From the NCBI GenBank assembly GCA_903932425.1, contig CAIZGG010000371.1:1-32204 (forward strand): DNA of 32,204 nt, in the 5' to 3' direction. Shown here piece after piece: positions 8,545 to 15,630 of the stretch (the first letter of the stretch is position 1; each line of letters starts with the position of its first letter). The stretch is from an uncultured beta proteobacterium. GTDB lineage: Bacteria > Pseudomonadota > Gammaproteobacteria > Burkholderiales > Burkholderiaceae_B. The position numbers and the translations under genes are program-made. The notes under the pieces are model-generated. The model was not told the DNA's origin. It ran no database searches and saw only the letters and a list, made by a program, of their open reading frames with translations.

Positions 8545-9543
8545 TTAGTTCATGACGATGCCGGCAGTTTTAACGATGCTCGCATATTTCTCTGACTCTG
8601 TTTGCATAAGCGCGTGTAGTTCAGCTGGCGAGCCACCTTGCGCTTCAAAAGAGAGCTCTGCAAACTTATCTTTCAATGTGGCTAGGGAAAGTGTACGTTT
8701 AAGCTCTTGATAGAGTTGTTGCGTGATGTCGTCTGGCATTTTTGCGGGCCCCCAAATCGCGTACCACGAGGGTAATTCGAAGCCAGCTAACCCGCTTTGA
8801 GCGACTGTTGGGATATTTGGCAAACTAGAGGCTCGCTTGGCACTCGTGACCGCCAGCACTTTCAGTCGGCCTGACTTCACGTGCTGGATCGCCGAGGGGA
8901 TGGGCTCGACCATGGCCGTGGTGTGCCCGGCAATCACGTCGGTGAGGGCCGGGCCGCCGCCTCGGTAGGCAATCACCGGCATCTTCAAGCCAGCCCGTTG
9001 GTTGATCAGTTCTTCGGCCAAGTGGCCCGTCGTGCCGATGCTTGAGGCCGCCCAGTTGTACTGGCCCGGTTTGTCGCGCACTATATTGATGAATTCTTCA
9101 AAACTTGATGCTGGAAACTCAGAGCGCACGACCACAAGTTGCGGTACATAGCCGACATAGCAAAGTGGCGTGAAGTCTTTGATGGGATCAAACGGCACGT
9201 TATTTGAGATTAAAGGCGTAATGATATGGTTGGCGGCGTTGAGCAACAGTGTGTACCCATTCGGAGCCGCTTGATTGACCTGATTGGACCCGATCGTGCC
9301 TCCAGCGCCGCCTTTGTTTTCGATGATGACCTGCTGCCCCAGCTGGGTGCCAAAGGCCGGCGCAATAATGCGCCCAAGTGTGTCGACTGTACCGCCCGGC
9401 GGAAAGGGTACAACCAACTTGAGCGCAGCATCTGGAAATTTGGCCGCACGTGCGCAAGGGGCTAATAAACTAGCCCCAAGCATTGAGGTCGTTGCTTGTA
9501 AAAGCTTGCGACGTATACGATTGGCAGAGTCAGACTGTGACAT
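8545..9543 (-). CDS. TTT receptor (Bug family), Tat-type signal
   Basis: This is the periplasmic solute-binding subunit of a tripartite tricarboxylate transporter. The start ATG at 9543 has AGGAGA at a good distance, so an upstream alternative at 9576 is rejected; the product is 332 residues. The N-terminus carries twin arginines (R11-R12 in NRIRRKLLQAT) followed by a hydrophobic stretch ending ARA, suggesting Tat export, unlike the other receptors here. Family motifs are VVPFPPGGTVDTLGR (ligand-site loop with the conserved Asp), ENKGGAGGTIGSN, PNGYTLL, and a later WYAIWGPAKMP. Bug proteins bind small carboxylates; this ligand is unknown. It is first in a minus-strand group with the 3-hydroxyacid dehydrogenase. 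Confidence 0.92.
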   Translation of the reverse strand: MSQSDSANRIRRKLLQATTSMLGASLLAPCARAAKFPDAALKLVVPFPPGGTVDTLGRIIAPAFGTQLGQQVIIENKGGAGGTIGSNQVNQAAPNGYTLLLNAANHIITPLISNNVPFDPIKDFTPLCYVGYVPQLVVVRSEFPASSFEEFINIVRDKPGQYNWAASSIGTTGHLAEELINQRAGLKMPVIAYRGGGPALTDVIAGHTTAMVEPIPSAIQHVKSGRLKVLAVTSAKRASSLPNIPTVAQSGLAGFELPSWYAIWGPAKMPDDITQQLYQELKRTLSLATLKDKFAELSFEAQGGSPAELHALMQTESEKYASIVKTAGIVMN

Positions 9544-9620
9544 GTTGTTCTCCTGATTTTTATGCTTTGAGAACAAGTTTACCGCTAACTAAGTTTACGC
9601 CCTGACTAGAATTTTCACTT

Positions 9621-9634
9621 CTTCTCAGGAGAAG
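9621..9634. terminator. Hairpin downstream of the yqj operon
   Basis: CTTCTC-AG-GAGAAG (9621-9634) lies about 57 bases past the stop of the yqjK-like gene and 78 bases before the receptor start at 9543. With a 2-base loop it must partly open, and no T-run follows, so a terminator role is uncertain. Confidence 0.25.
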
Positions 9635-9690
9635 TTTGCCGTCTACCCAAAATAAGACGTTCTATCGCTGGCGAAAATCCAGTGACTTGG

Positions 9691-10017
9691 CTAGAAATTT
9701 TTGTTTTTGGCCATGTAAAACGTTTGCCAGACTGCGAGGGCCAAGCCCGTCCATTTTAGGGCTCGCCAGCGTCGTCTGACCAACATCGAGGCGAGGGCAG
9801 AGGTTAGGTATGGGTACTGAAGCGCCAGCGAAAACCCCTTGGTTAGAAGCTGACCACCCCTAAGGTCATGGGCCTTGTCAAGCCAGTGCTTTGGGCTGAG
9901 TTGCAAGCCCAGTTGTTGGGTGTGCACAGCCAATGATTGACGCTCAACGGCTGCGCGCAACTGCAAAAGCTCAAGGCGCGCCTGCAGTTGTGAACTTGCA
10001 CGATATTTAGCGTTCAT
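9691..10017 (-). CDS. YqjK-like small protein, third gene of a yqjDE operon
   Basis: The 108-residue basic protein has a coiled N-terminal part (about residues 8-40, rich in Leu/Gln/Arg), then an amphipathic region, and a short hydrophobic helix near the C-terminus (about 88-103, WTGLALAVWQTFYMA). Its start overlaps the end of yqjE by 11 bases, so the two are almost certainly translated together. Position and build match the poorly characterised YqjK proteins that follow yqjD-yqjE in enterobacteria, but sequence similarity is only suggestive. It may associate with the inner membrane; its function is unknown. Confidence 0.75.
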   Translation of the reverse strand: MNAKYRASSQLQARLELLQLRAAVERQSLAVHTQQLGLQLSPKHWLDKAHDLRGGQLLTKGFSLALQYPYLTSALASMLVRRRWRALKWTGLALAVWQTFYMAKNKNF

Positions 10018-10432
10018 GCCGCTCAGCTCTGTCTTGGTTGTTGTGAGTTGTTTTGTCGGGAGTGTGACACCAGTCCGAGAGTAACGTTAGGTCTTGAGTG
10101 AACTCTTTGCGAGAGAGTTCAAAAGGTAACGCTTCCGTTTTGAGTCGCCAAACTAAACGCCAGAGTGCGCCTAAGCCAATCGCTGTATACGTCAAGGCGA
10201 GGCCGCCGATTGCCCATAGGCGAAACTCTCCTGGCCAATAGACTGAAATGAAGAGAATTGAAAAAATGACTAGTGCTAACAGTAAAAAAATACAGGCGAT
10301 CCCACAGAGGCTCAAGAGTGAAAAAAAGCGTTCACGCTGCAATGCGAACTCAACGCTGAAAAGTTCAGCGCGCGTTTGTAAAATTGCGGCCAGATCGCTG
10401 GCGACCCGACCGAGGCTATATCGAATCGTCAT
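10007..10432 (-). CDS. yqjE: YqjE-type phage-holin-family membrane protein
   Basis: The 141-residue protein has an amphipathic N-terminal segment (residues 1-35) and two strongly hydrophobic helices (about 42-68, CGIACIFLLLALVIFSILF, and 72-95, LWAIGGLALTYTAIGLGAL), followed by a charged cytosolic tail. This is the holin-superfamily III / YqjE layout. It starts 6 bases after the yqjD stop and overlaps the next gene, forming a three-gene operon. YqjD and YqjE are inner-membrane proteins linked to stationary phase or stress in E. coli; the precise role of YqjE is not established. Confidence 0.85.
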   Translation of the reverse strand: MTIRYSLGRVASDLAAILQTRAELFSVEFALQRERFFSLLSLCGIACIFLLLALVIFSILFISVYWPGEFRLWAIGGLALTYTAIGLGALWRLVWRLKTEALPFELSRKEFTQDLTLLSDWCHTPDKTTHNNQDRAERHER

Positions 10433-10438
10433 AGGTGG

Positions 10439-10765
10439 TTAGCGTCGGCTAATGAGCAAACCAAGTAGCAGTCCAACAACACCAACAGCGGCAACCGCTT
10501 GCCAAGGATTATCGTGAACATTGTCATCGGCCTCGCGAATCGCCTTTTTACCTTGTCTTAAAAGTGACTCTTGGGTGTCGTAGAGCGATTCGCGAGTTGC
10601 TCGTAATGAGTCAACTGCACGTGCGCGAAGCTCTGCAGCTTGGTCACCCGTTGCGTTCGCCGCACTGCGCAGAAGGCCTTCAGCCTCACCCAAAGCGACT
10701 TTCAAGCTCTCAAGTAGTTTTTCTTGGACTGTACCTGCATCAACGTGGTCGGCAGACTGATTCAT
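10439..10765 (-). CDS. yqjD: YqjD/ElaB family (DUF883) membrane-anchored ribosome-binding-type protein
   Basis: The 108-residue protein has the usual DUF883 layout: a long charged helix (about 10-75, with regular Ala/Leu/Glu/Arg spacing), the motif DDNVHDNPWQAVAAVG, and a C-terminal membrane helix (about 89-106) ending SRR. E. coli YqjD uses this tail to sit in the inner membrane and its soluble part to bind stationary-phase ribosomes. The ATG at 10765 has AGGAGT six bases upstream, the best ribosome site of the operon, consistent with being the first gene. It is divergent from the Old Yellow Enzyme gene. Confidence 0.9.
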   Translation of the reverse strand: MNQSADHVDAGTVQEKLLESLKVALGEAEGLLRSAANATGDQAAELRARAVDSLRATRESLYDTQESLLRQGKKAIREADDNVHDNPWQAVAAVGVVGLLLGLLISRR

Positions 10766-10816
10766 GTCGGACTCCTAGTGATTCGTTTAAACAGCTAAAA
10801 CCAGTATGCGCCTAGT

Positions 10817-10855
10817 TCAAGCGATTAAGCTTGATTTATCTCAAGATGACGTCAT
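10817..10855. promoter_or_regulatory. Two palindromes between yqjD and the Old Yellow Enzyme gene
   Basis: TCAAGC-GATTAA-GCTTGA (10817-10834) and the perfect 10-bp palindrome ATGACGTCAT (10846-10855) lie 52-90 bases before the oxidoreductase start, in the 141-base divergent gap. Either could be an operator for a dimeric regulator; ene-reductase genes are often repressed by TetR- or MarR-type proteins. No such regulator is encoded nearby. Confidence 0.3.
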
Positions 10856-10906
10856 ACTAAAATACTTGCTTTTCTTTCTATCGTCTCTTTTTTAATTAGT
10901 GATTTC

Positions 10907-11995
10907 ATGAAACTTCTTTCTAAAACAAATTTTGGCGCCATCGAACTTGCGAATCGCGTTGTGATGGCTCCGTTGACCCGAATGCGCGCAGGTGCGGGCG
11001 ATGTACCCGGTGAACTTGCCGCGACCTATTACGCTCAGCGCGCGAGTGCAGGTTTGATCGTTTCTGAAGCCGCTCAAATCTCGGCCTTGGCAAAGGGCTA
11101 TCCGGCCACGCCTGGTATTTATAGCGACGAGCAAGTGCAGGGTTGGCGTAAAGTGACCGAGGCAGTGCACGCTGCTGGCGGCAAAATCATTTGCCAGCTT
11201 TGGCATGTTGGTCGTATCTCGCATAGCTCATTGCATCCAGAGCAAGGTCTGCCGGTTGCACCTTCGGCGATCGCGCCCACCGGTAAGGTGTACACGGCAT
11301 CTTGGGGGCTTGAAGCCTTTGAGACACCACGCGCAATTGAGTTAAGCGAAATTCCAGCCCTTATTCAAGACTATGTGCATGCGGCCAAGCAAGCAAAGCT
11401 TGCTGGCTTTGATGGCGTTGAGGTGCATGGTGCGAATGGTTATCTGCTAGATCAGTTTTTGCATAATGGCTCGAACAAGCGTACCGACCAATACGGCGGT
11501 AGCGTTGAAAATCGTAGTCGGTTATTGCTCGAAGTTTTACAGGCGGTCTGTGGTGTTTGGGGCAGTGATCGTGTTGGAGTGCGTTTGTCGCCCTATGGCA
11601 CCTTTAATGACATGGCTGATAGCGATGTTAAAGGTTTGTTCACCTATTTAGTTGGCGCTTTAAGCAAGATGCAATTAGCCTTTTTGCATCTGATTGAACC
11701 ACGTTCAACGATGGCGGGTGGTACAGATAAAGTCGCCGAGGATCAGCCGAGCACCTCGAAGCTGTTTGGCCCCATGTTTGGCGGTAAAGTCATGTCTGCG
11801 GGTGGGTATGGCCGAGATGACGCCGAGGCCGTGGTCGCAAGCGGTCAGGCTGACGCTGTCGCCTTTGGGCGGTTCTTTATCTCAAATCCAGACTTGCCGA
11901 AACGCTTTGAGTTGAATGCTCCGTTAACACCGTATGACCGTAAAACATTTTACGGTGGCGATGCGAAGGGCTACACCGATTACCCAACGCTGTAA
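10907..11995 (+). CDS. Old Yellow Enzyme family alkene reductase (NemA-like)
   Basis: The 362-residue FMN-dependent oxidoreductase has the family opening NRVVMAPLTRMRA (about 17-29), a WHVGRISH segment, and the active-site string VHGANGYLLDQFL, giving His 174, Asn 177 and Tyr 179. That is the H-x-x-N version of the ligand pair that binds the electron-withdrawing group. RTDQYGGSVENRSR and, near the end, the phosphate-binding AVAFGRFFISNPDL complete a TIM-barrel OYE. Such enzymes reduce activated C=C bonds, maleimides and nitro compounds with NAD(P)H in the cytosol. It stands alone on the plus strand and converges on the dehydrogenase. Confidence 0.93.
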   Translation: MKLLSKTNFGAIELANRVVMAPLTRMRAGAGDVPGELAATYYAQRASAGLIVSEAAQISALAKGYPATPGIYSDEQVQGWRKVTEAVHAAGGKIICQLWHVGRISHSSLHPEQGLPVAPSAIAPTGKVYTASWGLEAFETPRAIELSEIPALIQDYVHAAKQAKLAGFDGVEVHGANGYLLDQFLHNGSNKRTDQYGGSVENRSRLLLEVLQAVCGVWGSDRVGVRLSPYGTFNDMADSDVKGLFTYLVGALSKMQLAFLHLIEPRSTMAGGTDKVAEDQPSTSKLFGPMFGGKVMSAGGYGRDDAEAVVASGQADAVAFGRFFISNPDLPKRFELNAPLTPYDRKTFYGGDAKGYTDYPTL

Positions 11996-12006
11996 TCTCA
12001 GCGACT

Positions 12007-12031
12007 GCCTCAGGTCGTACAGATCTGAGGC
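12007..12031. terminator. Hairpin after the Old Yellow Enzyme gene
   Basis: GCCTCAG (12007-12013) pairs with CTGAGGC (12025-12031) around an 11-base loop, 12 bases past the stop at 11995. No T-run follows. It is a plausible terminator or transcript-end stabiliser for the plus strand. Confidence 0.4.
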
Positions 12032-12088
12032 GGGGCGACGGTTGGAAGCCTCTGTCGAGTATGTGGGCCGCGGTCGCACCGATATCTG

Positions 12089-12114
12089 CGGAGAGGCAAT
12101 CTCTAAACTCTCCG
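12089..12114. terminator. Hairpin near the end of the 2-hydroxyacid dehydrogenase gene
   Basis: CGGAGAG (12089-12095) pairs perfectly with CTCTCCG (12108-12114) around 12 bases, just 11 bases past the dehydrogenase stop read on the minus strand. Together with the preceding hairpin it would insulate the converging genes. Confidence 0.4.
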
Positions 12115-12124
12115 GGAATGATGA

Positions 12125-13099
12125 TCAGATTCGGCGGGCTAAGGTTTCTGGATTCACGACAAATTCAGGAATCGCGCCACTCAAAATCGCGGCCATATCG
12201 TTGGCCATCGACTCATAAATCCGTGTCATCGCCCCTTCACTGGTGGCCATGGCATGTGGTGAGACCAGGCAATTTTGTAGGCTAAAGAGTGGGTGAGTGT
12301 GATCGGGCGGTTCAATTAAAAATACATCGAGTGCAGCCCCTCGTAAATGGCCGCTCACTAGCATTTCGTAAATGGGGTCAAGGCTTTCGATGACGCCCCC
12401 TCGCGCCAGATTGACTAAGAACGATCCTTGTTTCATGCGTTGCAGCCGCGCGCGATTAATCAAACCCATGGTTTCGTCATTTTGTGGGCAGTGCAGGGTG
12501 ACATAGTCTGCTTGCGCCATCAGTGTATCGAGTTCGACGAGTTTGACCCCAAGCGCACTCGCGATGCTTGGATCAAGATAAGGATCATAGGCAATGACGT
12601 TCATTTCAAACGGCTTTGCCATCTTGGCAACGATTTGACCGATGCGCCCCAGGCCGATAATACCCAAGGTTTTCTGATCGAGGTCTGTGCCTTGCGAAGC
12701 GATACGCGACTGCCAGTTACCTCGTTTGGTTTCGCGATCCCAGTGAGCAATCATTTTGCATAAGGCCAGCATGAAGGCAAAGGCTGCTTCAGCAACCGCA
12801 CGTGCACCAGCGCCCGGTGTGTAGACCACCGCGATACCGCGCTCGGTCGCTGCTTTGATGTCTACGGTATCGTAGCCAACTCCGGTGCGGCCGATCACCT
12901 TTAACTGTGGTGCGGCGTCCATCAGAGCCGCAGTGATCTGTACCTGGCCGCGCACAACCAAGCCAAGGGCCGGAGCGATCTCGCGCATTAAGCCCTCATA
13001 GGTTGGCTGCGTTGCGACTTTAAACTGACCAAATCGTGAAAGCGTTTGTTCGGCGTAGTGATCAAGCGGTTGGGTAGACAGAATGATGGGCTGGTTCAC
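12125..13099 (-). CDS. D-isomer-specific 2-hydroxyacid dehydrogenase (SerA-like fold)
   Basis: Read from GTG 13099 the product is 324 residues, the normal family length. A longer frame to 13207 would add 36 residues and run across the start of the divergent receptor gene, so it is rejected, although no clear ribosome site precedes the GTG. The NAD-binding motif GIIGLGRIGQIVAK is mid-chain. Catalytic residues are Arg 233 (LARGGVIES), Glu 263 (IEPPDHTHP) and His 282 (SPHAMATSEG). The substrate-domain string GRTGVGYDTVDIKAA is also standard. The enzyme reduces 2-oxo acids or oxidises D-2-hydroxy acids. Divergence from a TTT receptor suggests a shared organic-acid substrate. Confidence 0.9.
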   Translation of the reverse strand: MNQPIILSTQPLDHYAEQTLSRFGQFKVATQPTYEGLMREIAPALGLVVRGQVQITAALMDAAPQLKVIGRTGVGYDTVDIKAATERGIAVVYTPGAGARAVAEAAFAFMLALCKMIAHWDRETKRGNWQSRIASQGTDLDQKTLGIIGLGRIGQIVAKMAKPFEMNVIAYDPYLDPSIASALGVKLVELDTLMAQADYVTLHCPQNDETMGLINRARLQRMKQGSFLVNLARGGVIESLDPIYEMLVSGHLRGAALDVFLIEPPDHTHPLFSLQNCLVSPHAMATSEGAMTRIYESMANDMAAILSGAIPEFVVNPETLARRI

Positions 13100-13106
13100 G
13101 GTATAG

Positions 13107-13145
13107 GCTAATCTGTAAGTGAAGGAGAAAACCTGTGCTAATCTG
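13107..13145 (+). promoter_or_regulatory. Direct repeat GCTAATCTG with 30-bp period (candidate operator)
   Basis: GCTAATCTG occurs at 13107-13115 and again at 13137-13145, exactly 30 bp apart (about three helix turns), in the 95-base gap between the divergent dehydrogenase (start 13099) and TTT receptor (start 13195). Same-face spacing in a divergent gap suggests an operator controlling both genes; the regulator is unknown. Confidence 0.4.
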
Positions 13146-13194
13146 AATTGATGCGGCGGGTCAAAACAAACAGATAATAACTCTAAGGAAAATA

Positions 13195-14163
13195 ATGATG
13201 CGTGCATTGTTTTTTGTCGTGGCAGCTTTGATATTTTCGAACTCTTCGCTTGCGCAGGGTTTTCCCTCGAAATCGATCACGATGATTGTTGGTGTGGCCC
13301 CCGGTGGCACACTTGATACCTTGGCGCGACTCCTTGCCAAGACTATGACAGCCGATTTAAAGCAAACGGTGATTGTCGAAAACACGACTGGGGCGGGCGG
13401 GTTGGTCGGTCTGAAACGTTTAATGCAAGCGCCGGCCGATGGTCACACCTTAATGTTTACCAATATGTCTTTGGTGATCATTCCGCACCTACACCCTAGT
13501 GCGAATGTCGATCCTGTTCGTGAGTTGGATGCAGTAGGAATGGTCGCGACGGTGCCGATGGTCTTAGCGGTCAGTAACAAAAGTGCGATTAAGAGTTTGC
13601 CTGAGTTACTTGAACGGATGCGCAAGGAGCCCGGAAAAATTAATTTGGGGTCAGGCGGCCCAGGTACCACTGCGCACTTGTCTGAAGCACTGTTTTTGCA
13701 TCTGTCTAAAACAAAGGGCGAATTGGTGCAGTACCGTGGCTCTGGCCCGGCGCTCACCGATTTAATGGCGGGTGTGATGGACGTCGTGCTAGATCAAACC
13801 GTCTCGATGATGCCTTTGCATCAAGATAAAAAGATTCTGGCGGTTGCAGTGTCCTCGCCTGCGCGACTGCCACAAATGCCTGATGTTGCAACCTTTAAAG
13901 AGGGTGGCTTGCCTGAGTTTGATCTGGCGATTTGGAATGGTGTCGTTGCCCCTAAAGGCTTGCCCGCAGCCGTCGCTGCCCGTTTAGCTGAGTCGATCTC
14001 ACGTTCTATAGACGGCCAAGAATTCAAAGAGCGTTTGGTGCAGTTGGCGGCTCAGGCGCCTGAGCCAGCACAACGCGGCGCGGCGCCCTTGATGAAGCTC
14101 ATTGAACAAGATAGCTTGATGATATCGGGCCTGGTCAAAGATGTCGGCTTGATTTCGAATTGA
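13195..14163 (+). CDS. TTT receptor (Bug family)
   Basis: The 322-residue periplasmic binding protein has a Sec signal (MRALFFVVAALIFSNSSLAQ, cleavage after LAQ-like residues). AAGGA at 13185-13189 serves the ATG at 13195 or the one directly after it at 13198. The ligand loop reads GVAPGGTLDTLARLLAK, with VAPGG replacing the more usual PPGG. ENTTGAGGLVGLK and PADGHTLMF follow. The middle reads QYRGSGPALTDLMAGVMD, the usual second-domain loop. It is divergent from the 2-hydroxyacid dehydrogenase across a shared repeat-bearing gap, so a hydroxy- or oxo-acid ligand is a fair guess. No TctA/TctB partner lies nearby. Confidence 0.92.
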   Translation: MMRALFFVVAALIFSNSSLAQGFPSKSITMIVGVAPGGTLDTLARLLAKTMTADLKQTVIVENTTGAGGLVGLKRLMQAPADGHTLMFTNMSLVIIPHLHPSANVDPVRELDAVGMVATVPMVLAVSNKSAIKSLPELLERMRKEPGKINLGSGGPGTTAHLSEALFLHLSKTKGELVQYRGSGPALTDLMAGVMDVVLDQTVSMMPLHQDKKILAVAVSSPARLPQMPDVATFKEGGLPEFDLAIWNGVVAPKGLPAAVAARLAESISRSIDGQEFKERLVQLAAQAPEPAQRGAAPLMKLIEQDSLMISGLVKDVGLISN

Positions 14164-14248
14164 CTCTTTGAATACGGCACGACGCGCACATTGCTTAGAG
14201 CGCGTGCACGTTGTGTTGATTCGTGTTGATATTTGTGAGACGAGTTGT

Positions 14249-14908
14249 TTAGTACCACTTCACAAATTCATCGAGCTCCATACGCGTGCTGTGATATGCG
14301 TTCAGTGGTGCGTCGAGGTCGGGGTAGCCCATCGACATGCCTACAATCAGCTTTTTAGTGTTGGGGATGCCCAGGCACTCGCGTATCGCATCGGGGTACC
14401 CAGCAAGCGACGCTTGTAGGCAACAGCCAAGCCCCGCGCCATGAGCCGACAGAGTCAGACCTTGTAAAAAAATACCCATATCCAAGGTCGACCAGGGGCC
14501 TAAGGTGCTGTCCATGAACATGAACATCGCACAGGGTGCATCAAAAAATTGAAAGTTCTTTAACCGCAGTTCGTTTCTGCGCTCGGTGTCACCACGTCCA
14601 ATCCCCAGCGCTTCGAAGCGACGTGCGCCGTGAATTTTTGAACGCTGTTCGAGCGCTTCAGGCCAACTGGTCGGCGTGAGCACGTCGTAATTCGTTGGTG
14701 TATTTGAACGAGCAAGTTCGTACAGAATGCCACTCAGCTCGTCGCGCTTTGCACCCGTCACGACTGCGACTTCCCAGGGCTGCGTGTTGGTGTATGAAGC
14801 GCTGCGGCCGGCTGCCGCCAAAACGGTACGAATCAGCTCTTGTGGCACAGGCTTAGATTGAAAGCCTCGAATGCTACGGCGAGTCTGCAGGCCTTGTAGT
14901 AATTCCAT
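14249..14908 (-). CDS. Nitroreductase family FMN oxidoreductase
   Basis: The start ATG at 14908 has AAGGAG at ideal spacing and gives 219 residues beginning MELLQGLQTRRSIRGF; a longer frame to 14962 overlaps the ABC ATPase gene and lacks support. The RRSIRGF motif (9-15) and the SASYTNTQPWEVAVVTG string (FMN-binding and dimer region) define the nitroreductase fold. The later GAGLGCCLQASLAG and GMSMGYPD complete it. These enzymes reduce quinones, flavins or nitroaromatics with NAD(P)H. It is the last gene of the iron-transport group, 37 bases after the ATPase stop, so a role in flavin or ferric reduction is conceivable (inference). Confidence 0.88.
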   Translation of the reverse strand: MELLQGLQTRRSIRGFQSKPVPQELIRTVLAAAGRSASYTNTQPWEVAVVTGAKRDELSGILYELARSNTPTNYDVLTPTSWPEALEQRSKIHGARRFEALGIGRGDTERRNELRLKNFQFFDAPCAMFMFMDSTLGPWSTLDMGIFLQGLTLSAHGAGLGCCLQASLAGYPDAIRECLGIPNTKKLIVGMSMGYPDLDAPLNAYHSTRMELDEFVKWY

Positions 14909-14945
14909 GTTGTGTCTCCTTCTAATGATGCAAATGATGTTAGCA

Positions 14946-15593
14946 CTATCCCATTCGCTCAATGCGGTCGCCTAAGGCGACTGCTTCTGAGTGGCTGTGG
15001 GTCACCATGAGGGTGGTGGTACCCGTCTGCTTGAGGATCGTGCGTAATTCTATGATTAAACGTTCGCGCGTGTCTGAGTCGAGGTTAGAAAAGGGCTCAT
15101 CGAGCAAGAGGATGTCTGGTTTGGGTGCGAGGGCGCGTGCGAGTGCCGCTCGCTGCTGTTGCCCACCGGATAATTCGTGTGGAAACCGCTTGGCGTAGGG
15201 TTCGAGATTGACCAACGCCAGCATGGCTTGTACTTGGTGCTCGCGCACTTGACGGGATAATTTGTTCAGACCAAAACCAATATTCTCTGCAACATTCAAA
15301 TGCGGAAATAAAGCGTAATCCTGAAACATGAAGCCGACTCGGCGGTGTTCTGGTGCAACCATTTGCGTGGCAGAGGATAGCAGCGTGTCGTTCAGATAGA
15401 TGGCGCCAGCATCGATGGTTTCAAACCCAGCAACCGCACGTAGCAAACTGCTTTTTCCGCAACCAGAGGGGCCCAGGATGCATACGGTTTCGCCGGCCTC
15501 AAGTGTTAGGCTGTAACCATCGAGTACCGCTACCTCTCTATCATTTGAGAAATAGCTTAAGCTGACTGCATCAATCTTTAAACGGGTAGTCAC
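14946..15593 (-). CDS. fbpC: Iron(III) ABC transporter ATP-binding protein, short form
   Basis: The 215-residue ATPase has every motor motif: Walker A GPSGCGKSS (41-49), Q-loop FQDYALFPH, signature LSGGQQQR, Walker B ILLLDEP, D-loop SNLD and an H-loop THSHSEA. The chain stops right after the H-loop helix (ALGDRIERMG) and has none of the C-terminal TOBE-like regulatory domain that brings FbpC proteins to about 350 residues. The stop is clean, with the nitroreductase ribosome site shortly after it, so this is a genuine short form or a settled truncation, not a sequence edge. It energises the FbpB permease. The gap to fbpB is 37 bases. Confidence 0.9.
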   Translation of the reverse strand: MTTRLKIDAVSLSYFSNDREVAVLDGYSLTLEAGETVCILGPSGCGKSSLLRAVAGFETIDAGAIYLNDTLLSSATQMVAPEHRRVGFMFQDYALFPHLNVAENIGFGLNKLSRQVREHQVQAMLALVNLEPYAKRFPHELSGGQQQRAALARALAPKPDILLLDEPFSNLDSDTRERLIIELRTILKQTGTTTLMVTHSHSEAVALGDRIERMG

Positions 15594-15630
15594 GACGCGT
15601 GTCCATAAAGTGGAGCCTGTATATTGAATT

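Noticed and set aside
9226-9556. Several plus- and minus-strand frames inside the first TTT receptor gene
   Set aside because: They are shadows of the receptor's codons with no coherent domain or ribosome site.
13100-13207. N-terminal extension of the 2-hydroxyacid dehydrogenase
   Set aside because: It overlaps the divergent receptor start and adds 36 residues not found in the family.
14909-14962. Longer start of the nitroreductase
   Set aside because: The ATG at 14908 has a strong ribosome site and the family-typical N-terminus; the extension overlaps the ATPase gene.
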